39,725 nt of DNA, from the NCBI GenBank assembly GCA_023663085.1, contig JAMPIB010000036.1, positions 1 through 39,725 on the forward strand. Direction: 5' to 3'. The DNA comes from Ruminococcus sp. GTDB taxonomy: Bacteria; Bacillota; Clostridia; Lachnospirales; Lachnospiraceae. Below are positions 33,489 to 39,725 of this stretch, piece by piece. Both the position numbers and the translations under genes were made by a program. Position 1 is the stretch's first letter. Each line of letters starts with the position of its first letter. The notes beneath the pieces were generated by a model. The model saw nothing but the letters and a program-made list of their open reading frames with translations. It was not told the DNA's origin and did no database searches.

Positions 33489-34627
33489 CTGACAAAACAG
33501 ATATCCAGATTAGCGTCCCCCTGGATGCCGTTTACGACTCCCGTAGTCGTATACTGCCACATGACATATTGATACGGATAGTCCGGGACATCTTCATCCT
33601 GTGAAAGCCAGACATCATAATCCTGTAATCTGGCCAGGTCGATATTTTTTATCAGCCATTCCTTATTCCCATAGATCATCGGAATGTACCCCGCCGCCTG
33701 AATACCGCTCAAAAAACTGCCTGTTATCGTCGTTTTGTCATCTCTTGAAAGTTCGTCGATCCGGGCCTTGTCATTAGAGACTTTTTCCATATCGAAGGCG
33801 ACCGGATACGTAATGTCCGCCCGGTACGGCTCTAAGTTCTGTACGACAAAATTCGCCTCCTGTATAGCCTCTTCCTGATTGATGGCCTGTGAATAAAAAT
33901 AAATACCGATATCCAGTCCGGCCTCCGCCGCCGCTTCTATATTTTCTACAAAATTATCGTCTAACGACAACTGTCCGGTGCTGTATCCCCTCGCCCCCAG
34001 ACGCAGCATGACAAAATCAATGCCCGCCGCCTTTAAACTCCTGAAATTCACCGAACCGTTATGCTTGGAAATATCAATGCCGACATAAGAAATCTTCTTG
34101 CCGTTCTCCACATACTTTTTGAGGTTCGCGCTTTCTGAAAGATTCGTAACATCATAGGTGTTTTTGGTCAGATACGGGCTTATCAATACCCACTCCTCCG
34201 TACCATCCGCCGCTTTTATGAGCGTATGCTTTCCATCCGTGGAAGGGTCTTCCTGCACGACTTCATTCTCCTTCGGGCTTTCTTCCTGCGGCTCGTCCCT
34301 GCTTTCTGTATCACCCTCTGCCGCACTCCCCTGCTCAGGCGCAGGCATATCCTGTACGGTATCCGTTCCATCAACAGGATACATATCCCAGAAATCCAGA
34401 TCTTCCGCTCGCAGCTTCTGTTCCGGCTCCACTGTCGGTTCCGGCTCCTGTACTACCTCTTCCTGCTGCTGTTCTACGGCATTCTGCACCTGCTCTCTAT
34501 GGTCGTCTTTTTTATTATTTTTCATAACAACTAACAGCATGATCAGCACAAAAGCTGACACACCTATTACCATATATACGACCGGCAAACCTGCCGATTT
34601 ATGCTCATCCTCACCCGGTAATCTCAT
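33473..34627 (-). CDS. GH25 lysozyme with N-terminal membrane anchor
   Basis: The 384-residue protein has a short cytoplasmic start, one membrane helix (about 15-36) and an acidic, Gln/Glu/Pro-rich linker to about 165. A GH25 domain (about 178-384) follows. It opens with YVGIDISKHNG and has the DxE catalytic pair in FDMEKV, as in muramidases that cut the MurNAc-GlcNAc bond. The anchor suggests a membrane-tethered wall remodeller rather than a secreted lysin. It starts 35 bases after the BNR lipoprotein gene with an AAAGGAAAG site and shares 16 bases of 3' end with the AP2 gene on the other strand. Confidence 0.93.
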   Translation of the reverse strand: MRLPGEDEHKSAGLPVVYMVIGVSAFVLIMLLVVMKNNKKDDHREQVQNAVEQQQEEVVQEPEPTVEPEQKLRAEDLDFWDMYPVDGTDTVQDMPAPEQGSAAEGDTESRDEPQEESPKENEVVQEDPSTDGKHTLIKAADGTEEWVLISPYLTKNTYDVTNLSESANLKKYVENGKKISYVGIDISKHNGSVNFRSLKAAGIDFVMLRLGARGYSTGQLSLDDNFVENIEAAAEAGLDIGIYFYSQAINQEEAIQEANFVVQNLEPYRADITYPVAFDMEKVSNDKARIDELSRDDKTTITGSFLSGIQAAGYIPMIYGNKEWLIKNIDLARLQDYDVWLSQDEDVPDYPYQYVMWQYTTTGVVNGIQGDANLDICFVSYSDR

Positions 34628-34662
34628 GACAAATCACTTTCCTTTCACGATAATCTCATTTT

Positions 34663-35619
34663 TCAGTACATCGTTTCAAACAGATTGCCTTCTGCATCCA
34701 GAAACCATAATTTATTTTGTTCTATAGCTGTATAGCCGCTTACATTCTCTACAGGCAGTTCCTTCTGCTTCGTCCAATTCTCCCCGCCATCGCCCGTCAG
34801 GCAGATGGTATAAGTTATCGTCTCCCCGACCGTCTTTAGCAGCATCGTGCCCATCTGCTTCTTCTCGCCGTAAAATATGGGCGTACAGCCGTCTATATAA
34901 GAAATATCTGTCTTTTCCATATCCAGTTTCCGGCTTTCCCATGTTGCCCCATCATCGTCCGTCCGATACAGATAATTATCTTCTCCATGATAAGTTACCG
35001 CTATATAAGCGTTTCCTTTACCCGTACAGGCAATTCCCTGTGGATATCCCGTTATCACACTGCTTAAATCACTGACAAAAGAAAAACTCTGTCCACCGTC
35101 AACAGTAGCAAATAAGAATTTAGCCATAAGTCCCGCCGCCGGAGAAGAACAATAGAGCAGATAACCGTTTTTATCATCACCCAAACTGATATAGGCGTTT
35201 CCCAAAGAATCATATCCGCCCAGAAATTCGTCGTATGTTGTCAACGTCCGATTCCATTTTTTTCCGCCATCGGTGGTATATTCAACCACAATACTCTTAT
35301 CAGCCTCCGACAGATAAGATACATAAATTGTCTGTCCATCTACTAACGATGCGTTTATCGCACTGTCAGAAAGACTGTAGATATCTTCTATTTTCCTGAC
35401 CGGCACAAAATCCTCTATCCCGCTTTCGGTAAAAAGAACCTCATTATCTGTTGAGATACCAAAACCCGTATTTTCATCATACAGATAAATCTGTTTTAGC
35501 TGATACGGACAATCTAACAGGCGTACACCATCCTCATTCCCGCTGCCGCCTCCCGCACATCCCGATAACAGACAGGAAAAAACAAGCAGGATTGCAGCTA
35601 TAACAGACATTTTTTTCAA
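34663..35619 (-). CDS. BNR-repeat lipoprotein (beta-propeller)
   Basis: The best start is TTG at 35619: AGGAGG (35628-35633) lies eight bases upstream and it supplies the LysLys of a signal peptide. That gives 318 residues; an ATG at 35610 is an alternative. The lipobox LLSGC leads to a Gly/Ser linker. The body holds several BNR/Asp-box units (TTDGGKKW, TVDGGQSF, TDDDGATW, TGDGGENW), spaced as in a sialidase-like propeller. No sialidase catalytic residues are evident. It is followed by the membrane GH25, so it may help at the wall. Confidence 0.82.
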   Translation of the reverse strand: MKKMSVIAAILLVFSCLLSGCAGGGSGNEDGVRLLDCPYQLKQIYLYDENTGFGISTDNEVLFTESGIEDFVPVRKIEDIYSLSDSAINASLVDGQTIYVSYLSEADKSIVVEYTTDGGKKWNRTLTTYDEFLGGYDSLGNAYISLGDDKNGYLLYCSSPAAGLMAKFLFATVDGGQSFSFVSDLSSVITGYPQGIACTGKGNAYIAVTYHGEDNYLYRTDDDGATWESRKLDMEKTDISYIDGCTPIFYGEKKQMGTMLLKTVGETITYTICLTGDGGENWTKQKELPVENVSGYTAIEQNKLWFLDAEGNLFETMY

Positions 35620-35694
35620 ACCTTCTACCTCCTGCCTCCAATATTTCACAATACGACGGTTGAATGCCATACGGATATCTATTATAATAAAACA

Positions 35695-35739
35695 AAATGC
35701 CTTCGGCATTATGTTTGGAAGAATGCTTTGCATTCTTCC
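35695..35739. repeat. Two hairpins in the BNR leader; second identical to the tRNA leader copy
   Basis: AATGCC-TTC-GGCATT (about 35697-35711) is followed by a 23-base perfect hairpin (35717-35739). The second is identical to the one at 88-110. They lie in the predicted 5' leader of the BNR lipoprotein. A dispersed repeat is the likeliest reading. Confidence 0.65.
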
Positions 35740-35782
35740 GCGTTTCAATCTTCATCAATACAGGCAAATGCGGAACAGAGTT

Positions 35783-35811
35783 ATTTTATCATGAATCAGA
35801 AAAAATGACAA
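35783..35811 (-). promoter_or_regulatory. Promoter of the BNR-GH25 unit
   Basis: TTGTCA (35806-35811), 17 bases, TAAAAT (35783-35788) on the minus strand. It leaves a leader of about 155 bases that includes the two hairpins. Confidence 0.7.
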
Positions 35812-35845
35812 CTTTCGTATGCATGGAAAAATGTGAGAATCTGTT

Positions 35846-36892
35846 ATGGATACCAATAGGGGAAAAAAATATTTCATAAAAATTGCGGGACTGCTAATGT
35901 CCGCTCTGTTCTTGTCCGGATGCGCAGGCCGTAAAGAGCCTGTTTCACAGAGTGGATTTTATTTTGATACCGTAATACAAGTCACCATCTATGACGCCGC
36001 CCAAAAAGACTGTCTGGACGGCTGTATGGAACTTGCAAAAAAATATGAAAAAATACTATCTCCTACTGTAGAAGGCTCGGATGTCTGGAACATCAACCAC
36101 AGCGGCGGCGCTCCCGTAACGGTTTCCGAAGAAACTGTCACGCTGCTTAAAACAGCGCTTTCTTATTGTGAGATGACGGAGGGAAAAATCGATATTACGA
36201 TAGAACCGGTCAACAGACTCTGGGATTTCCATGCGGATAATCCTGTCTCCGATAATCCGGGTAGTTCCAATGTTTCAGATATTTCCGGAACAACGCGTAT
36301 TCCTGATGAAAAAGAACTGGCAGAAGCTGTCAGCCACGTAGATTATCACAACCTTATCATTGACGGCGATACCGTCACCCTGCGCGACCCGGAAAGCGCC
36401 GTCAGTCTCGGCTTTATCTCCAAAGGATATATCGCGGATAAAATGAAAGAATATCTGGTATCTCAAAACATTACAAGCGCGATCATCAATCTGGGCGGCA
36501 ATCTGCTTGCCGTCGGTTCCAGACCCGATGGCAGTCCCTTTCAGTTCGGTATACAAAAGCCGTTTGACGAACACGGCTCTGTCATCGCCGTACTTCCCGT
36601 CACGGATATATCTGCTGTTTCTTCGGGCGTGTATGAACGATATTTCTATGAAGATGATGTTCTGTATCATCATATTCTGGATTCAAATGACGGCTATCCG
36701 GTACAAAATGGACTATTTGGCGTTACCATTCTTTCTGAGTCCTCCCTGATGGGGGATGCGCTGTCTACTACCTGTTTTGTCCTGGGATTGGATGAGGGGA
36801 TGGCGCTTATCGAATCTTTGGAAGATGTGGAGGCGGTGTTTATCACGCAAGATTATGAGGTGGTTTATTCCAGCGGGATTGGCGGGGAATGA
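35846..36892 (+). CDS. apbE: FAD:protein FMN transferase (ApbE), lipoprotein
   Basis: ApbE links FMN covalently to Thr/Ser of target proteins such as RnfG/NqrC-type subunits. The 348-residue protein starts with a lipoprotein signal ending in LSGC (Cys26). The family features follow: FYFDTVIQVTIYD, the FAD-binding region near SKGYIADKM, INLGGNLLAVGSRPDG, and DALSTTCFVLGLDEGM with the metal/catalytic Asp. A Ser/Asn/Asp-rich insertion (about 130-155, after LWDFH) is longer than usual. Its ribosome site is weak. No Rnf or flavoprotein target is adjacent. It is divergent from the BNR gene. Confidence 0.95.
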   Translation: MDTNRGKKYFIKIAGLLMSALFLSGCAGRKEPVSQSGFYFDTVIQVTIYDAAQKDCLDGCMELAKKYEKILSPTVEGSDVWNINHSGGAPVTVSEETVTLLKTALSYCEMTEGKIDITIEPVNRLWDFHADNPVSDNPGSSNVSDISGTTRIPDEKELAEAVSHVDYHNLIIDGDTVTLRDPESAVSLGFISKGYIADKMKEYLVSQNITSAIINLGGNLLAVGSRPDGSPFQFGIQKPFDEHGSVIAVLPVTDISAVSSGVYERYFYEDDVLYHHILDSNDGYPVQNGLFGVTILSESSLMGDALSTTCFVLGLDEGMALIESLEDVEAVFITQDYEVVYSSGIGGE

Positions 36893-36904
36893 TGCTGGAA
36901 AATT

Positions 36905-37072
36905 TTACAAATAAAATTTTATATTTTTATTATAGTCAACCTTTTTTCTTTTTAATCCAGGAAACATTTTAGAAATTTTGAGCATAAACTCACTTTTTTT
37001 ATCTAACTGTTCGATTGACATTTTTTTATATCTTTTTGGTATTTTCATATCATCTCTTTCATATGCTCTCAT
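36905..37072 (-). CDS. 55-residue basic protein overlapping the MPN gene
   Basis: A short gene with a perfect AAGGAGGT site six bases before its ATG. It overlaps the MPN-domain gene stop by four bases (ATGA). The product is Lys-rich (about 15 Lys) with no signal and no membrane helix. It begins MRAYERDDMKIPKRYKKMS. Tight coupling suggests a partner or immunity/antitoxin-like protein for the MPN product, or simply a cotranslated unit. An AT-only perfect 9-bp hairpin (36899-36920) spans its stop and may act as a weak terminator. I know no family. Confidence 0.65.
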   Translation of the reverse strand: MRAYERDDMKIPKRYKKMSIEQLDKKSEFMLKISKMFPGLKRKKVDYNKNIKFYL

Positions 37073-37649
37073 ATTTCAACCTCCTTATAATTTATTTTAT
37101 AGTTTTCTTTTATCTTATCTAACGCAAGAATCTGTGCCTTATATATATTATGAAATTCTTTATCATACTTTTCAACAAGCAATTCGTAATATCTGTTATT
37201 AACAAACTCATCTGAATTATATATAAATATTTTACCATTATGACAAATAACTATACCAATTCCATAACCATTAGAATAATTTGAATTGAAATCATCTATA
37301 CTCGGCGGAAAACTATTAGGATGTGAATGTACCGTTACCAATCCATCATACTGCTTGATTATTTTTCGTGTCTTCCTTGAATATCTTATTCTCTTTTCAA
37401 TTTTCCCAGAATCTTCCCTCGCCACTATCATACATGTTACCGTATCAATCCAATACATATCCTCATACAATGTACCATTTCTGTGAAATAACATTTTTTT
37501 GCAAGTTGATATATTAACTTATTCAAATTCGCATTATCTGAAATCAAATCAAATTTTCTTCTATATTCCCCGCTATCAATTTGTGAACGATTAATAACAG
37601 TTTCTTTAATTCTTCCTTCTCTTTGTTCCTCTTGTGATTCATATTCCAT
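37069..37649 (-). CDS. MPN/JAMM-domain protein split by a -1 frame change
   Basis: A first frame runs from ATG 37649 to a stop at 37437; the second, 141 codons, runs from 37494 to 37069. They meet at an A7 run where a -1 shift joins LIYQLAKK to MLFHRNGTLYEDMYWID without a gap. The joined product is about 193 residues, with HSHPNSFPPSIDDFN, the His-x-His...Asp zinc site of JAMM/MPN+ peptidases. The first frame opens with a region (VINRSQIDSGEYRRKF) I associate with the C-termini of phage-like or toxin proteins. An extra 10-codon mini-frame (ATG 37671, with GAGG site) precedes it, in the second frame's register. It may be a pseudogene or a frameshifted gene. Confidence 0.6.
37494..37500 (-). 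other. Phased slippery heptamer A_AAA_AAA
   Basis: In the upstream reading frame the codons are GCA AAA AAA TGT, which places A_AAA_AAA in the exact phase used for -1 slippage. After the slip the ribosome reads ATG TTA TTT, the start of the MPN frame. I did not identify a clear downstream stimulatory stem-loop by eye. Confidence 0.55.
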
Positions 37650-37688
37650 CTATCTGTACCTGCATTAACATTATCTATCCTCGTTTTC

Positions 37689-37717
37689 ACTATACATCAG
37701 AAATACAAAGAAGGCAA
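37689..37717 (-). promoter_or_regulatory. Promoter of the MPN gene pair
   Basis: TTGCCT (37712-37717), 17 bases, TATAGT (37689-37694) on the minus strand. The first ATG with a GAGG site is only about 15 bases past the likely start of transcription. Confidence 0.6.
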
Positions 37718-37812
37718 ATAAATTTTTCAATCATATATTCTTTTTTCCCTCGCAGAAAATTGAAATTCCAACATATGGCATTTGATCTACGCTCACGACC
37801 GCCGCTCCTATA

Positions 37813-37907
37813 CTACAGATATCCTTGCCTGACCAGTTCCTCTACAATTTCTTTTTTCGGGCATAGTGTACGTTCAAAACCGCATTTAGAATATTTGGCA
37901 AGTTCTA
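37813..37907 (-). other. Possible C-terminal gene remnant
   Basis: An open frame without a good start overlaps the end of the RCC1 gene in another register. It encodes a plausible protein-like stretch (KYSKCGFERTLCPKKEIVEE in outline) ending at a TAG at 37813. It has no ribosome site. It may be a relic of a gene that once stood between the RCC1 and MPN genes; the remaining spacer to 37688 is AT-rich and shows nothing else. Confidence 0.3.
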
Positions 37908-39257
37908 CTACTGCCAATCTACCGAACCATAATGGCAATAGATATTACCTGATCCATCTACGAGACACGCATATTGAAACTTATCTGAAGTAATATTGAT
38001 GATATTCTCATACTCTAATTTGTGAAAATCCAATTCTTTTAAACGCATCTGATAGAAAACAGCCAAATTTCCAGAACCGCCGGGTGAATAACTCATATTA
38101 TCAAAAGCATAATATTCCACGTCTTTAACCTCTGTTGTAACATAGCAGCTTTCTAAAACCCGTCCATCCTCTAATAAGAAAAGCGTCCATTCGTTGCCCG
38201 GACATATCTGGATGATTTCCGGTATATCTTCTCCCGCTCCCAGTATCCCCTCAAGATCTACCTTCTCAAAATATCCGCTATAATCAAAATCCTTCCTTTC
38301 AACAGAAACTCTGGCAGCTTCATTATTATGATATTTTATGCTCTCACTATTCCAATACCATAGTGTATTATCATTTAGATACATATACATTGTATATCCG
38401 TCAGAAGCTAACAGTTTGACGGCACTATTTTTTCCCATTTCATACAAAAAAGAATATGTATCCTCCGGATTTTCCCGTATGTCGATTATGTTATCTGTTT
38501 CATGCCAATACACTACTTCTTCCTGATCCGCGAAAGCAGGGAATATGTATCTTCCAAGATAATTCGATACATGTCCTTTAGATAAAATAGAGAAAAAACT
38601 GCCATCTTCTCTTTTAAAATAATGAAAATTTCCCCCTCCCAAATAGATTTCCTCTACATCTCCTATCAATTCCTGATACTCCAGAAACTGACTTGGATAT
38701 TGGTCTTGTGCGTAGGTTGGATACCTATCTATTCCCCAGGCATACAGTCTGCCCTCACGATCAATCGCAAATGCCTTTCCATATCCTGCGTCCATACATA
38801 CAATATCTGATAATCCTTTCACTCTTACCGGTTCCTGATACTCCCATATATTATCATAAGGATTAACCATCTGTATGATATTATCTCCCCAGGCATATAC
38901 CTCGCCATCCACTGTCAGCGCATAAGCCACCCCTCCTGCATACATGATCTTGACAACAGTTTCCTCTTCTAAGAGCGCTTTCGCAGTTTCTTTCGTTTCA
39001 TCTTTCTGCCATTGCCACACCTTACCATTCTCATCAAGCGCCACGTATATTTTATCTTTAAGCAAAATTGCACTTTTGATATGGATTGATCTGTTATCTC
39101 TGGTTATATCAAGTCCTCCGTATGTCATAGAAAGCAATGTTTTAGAATAGAGCGCATTTTTATCCCGTTCCCCAATATAACAGCATCCAACGCCAACGCA
39201 AAGTGCTAATACCATGCCCCCTATAATCAATCCGATTATCCTACCATGATTCCTCAT
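37908..39257 (-). CDS. RCC1-repeat protein with N-terminal membrane anchor
   Basis: The 449-residue protein has a membrane helix (about 7-26) and then an extracytoplasmic beta-propeller. RCC1-type repeats are seen in VYAWGDN, LYAWGIDRY, WQWQKDE and LWYWNSE, each after a (V/I)xLxxDGxVxxxG-like strand pattern. The repeats are degenerate, and the last third is hard to assign. Bacterial RCC1-like proteins are usually surface-exposed with unknown partners. It has a GAGGAT site, its own promoter at 39387-39414, and a base composition that is AT-rich compared with the housekeeping genes. Confidence 0.8.
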   Translation of the reverse strand: MRNHGRIIGLIIGGMVLALCVGVGCCYIGERDKNALYSKTLLSMTYGGLDITRDNRSIHIKSAILLKDKIYVALDENGKVWQWQKDETKETAKALLEEETVVKIMYAGGVAYALTVDGEVYAWGDNIIQMVNPYDNIWEYQEPVRVKGLSDIVCMDAGYGKAFAIDREGRLYAWGIDRYPTYAQDQYPSQFLEYQELIGDVEEIYLGGGNFHYFKREDGSFFSILSKGHVSNYLGRYIFPAFADQEEVVYWHETDNIIDIRENPEDTYSFLYEMGKNSAVKLLASDGYTMYMYLNDNTLWYWNSESIKYHNNEAARVSVERKDFDYSGYFEKVDLEGILGAGEDIPEIIQICPGNEWTLFLLEDGRVLESCYVTTEVKDVEYYAFDNMSYSPGGSGNLAVFYQMRLKELDFHKLEYENIINITSDKFQYACLVDGSGNIYCHYGSVDWQ

Positions 39258-39543
39258 ACTGCATATCCTCTATACTATAACTCTCCGTTTTCAAATCTCT
39301 TTAATATTTTTCGGCGCTCATATGCACTTTCTGCATCAAACTTTCTCACTATTTCAATTTTTCTCTCATACTCCTGCTATACCTTAATTATACAGAAAAT
39401 GTTTGTGTTTACAATAAAATTCGCATTAAACGCTTACAGAATTTCTGTCGGTATTATGTGATTGAAAAAAGGTGGTTTTATGTGGAATTGCGTGTTTTGT
39501 GTAAACGCAACGCTTATAGAAATAAAGAAAATGATGTAAAGAA
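39258..39543. promoter_or_regulatory. Intergenic region with RCC1 promoter and a micro-ORF
   Basis: The minus-strand promoter TTGTAA (39409-39414), 16 bases, TATAAT (39387-39392) serves the RCC1 gene; its 120-base leader includes a short frame starting after GGAG (MREKLK then stop). On the plus strand a 19-codon frame (39480-39539) has a good AGGTGG site but no clear promoter. AACGCTTA(C/T)AGAA occurs twice (about 39429 and 39509). Otherwise I see nothing in it. Confidence 0.5.
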
Positions 39544-39725
39544 TTAAAGCAGCCTTAAAAGCTGTACCAGTTCATGCGGCTCATCTGTGTCTGATATGGT
39601 CTGTCTGGTATCAAACTGTGAAAAGCGGTTTGCTTTATAGAAATCCAGAAGTTTTTCCTTATTCTCTGTTTCCAAGAATACCACTATGCCGCCAAGCATA
39701 TATTGCGCATCCTCTACCACAGTCC
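39544..39725 (-). CDS. GNAT acetyltransferase, C-terminal part
   Basis: An open frame enters from the right edge and ends at TAA 39544. The 59 visible residues (VEDAQYMLGGIVVFLETENK, then FYKANRF, then HELVQLLRLL) match the last strand-helix region of GNAT-family acetyltransferases, where FYxxxGF-like and ELVQL ends are common. The acetyl-CoA motif lies outside the window. Substrate is unknown. Confidence 0.65.
   Translation of the reverse strand, partial: TVVEDAQYMLGGIVVFLETENKEKLLDFYKANRFSQFDTRQTISDTDEPHELVQLLRLL

Noticed and set aside
39480-39539. 19-codon frame with a good AGGTGG site
   Set aside because: Too short to judge, no promoter recognised; kept only as a note in the intergenic entry.
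1-39725. CRISPR array, rRNA genes, insertion sequence or prophage
   Set aside because: No regularly spaced repeats, no rRNA-like segments and no transposase, integrase or structural phage genes were seen; the MPN gene region only hints at phage- or toxin-type origin.

Overview
The window looks like a chromosomal segment of an anaerobic Firmicute, most likely family Lachnospiraceae. This rests on the families and their arrangement: the short SerA and SerC with a DUF1015 gene nearby, the Tyr T-box ahead of tyrS, compact AGGAGG-type ribosome sites, the paired MoxR/CoxE genes, and moderate GC that falls sharply in a few accessory stretches. No species call is possible from the sequence alone.

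Left part (1-9.4 kb): the 5' half of a tRNA-Thr(CGU) gene with its own promoter and a leader of three stem-loops; an MscS-type channel; glgB (branching enzyme) with an unusual Ala/Lys/Glu-rich tail; a DUF1015 gene; an 82-residue protein of unknown function transcribed divergently from it; the serine genes serC-serA; and an L,D-transpeptidase. Middle part (9.4-22 kb): branched-chain amino acid genes leuB, ilvD and ilvB, interleaved with a GT-C-like membrane protein; then yajC-tgt, a VanY-like carboxypeptidase, aroC, an orphan DRE-TIM aldolase, and tyrS under a T-box with a 173-base foldback element between the T-box and the start codon.

Accessory island (about 22.6-26.15 kb, AT-rich): a 60-residue protein with its own promoter, a decayed type I restriction subunit (hsdR), and an intact two-gene ATPase plus HNH nuclease pair of the Septu (PtuAB) kind. 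It sits directly behind a moxR-coxE operon. Right part (28.3-36.9 kb): metF, thrC-gpsA, a SleB-type wall hydrolase, an AP2/HNH-derived protein that seems to have lost its nuclease residues, a membrane-anchored GH25 lysozyme with a BNR-repeat lipoprotein, and an ApbE lipoprotein. Right edge (36.9-39.7 kb, AT-rich): a JAMM/MPN-type gene split by a perfectly phased A7 slippery run and overlapping a 55-residue gene, an RCC1-repeat membrane-anchored protein, and the C-terminus of a GNAT acetyltransferase.

The core is housekeeping: amino-acid synthesis (Ser, Ile/Val/Leu, Thr, aromatic), translation (Tgt, TyrS, tRNA-Thr) and wall turnover (Ldt, VanY, SleB, GH25). The strongest candidates for less-described biology are the AP2/HNH-derived gene, the frameshift-split MPN gene with its overlapping partner, the foldback in the tyrS leader, the DUF1015 gene near serine biosynthesis, and the PtuAB pair beside a dead hsdR.
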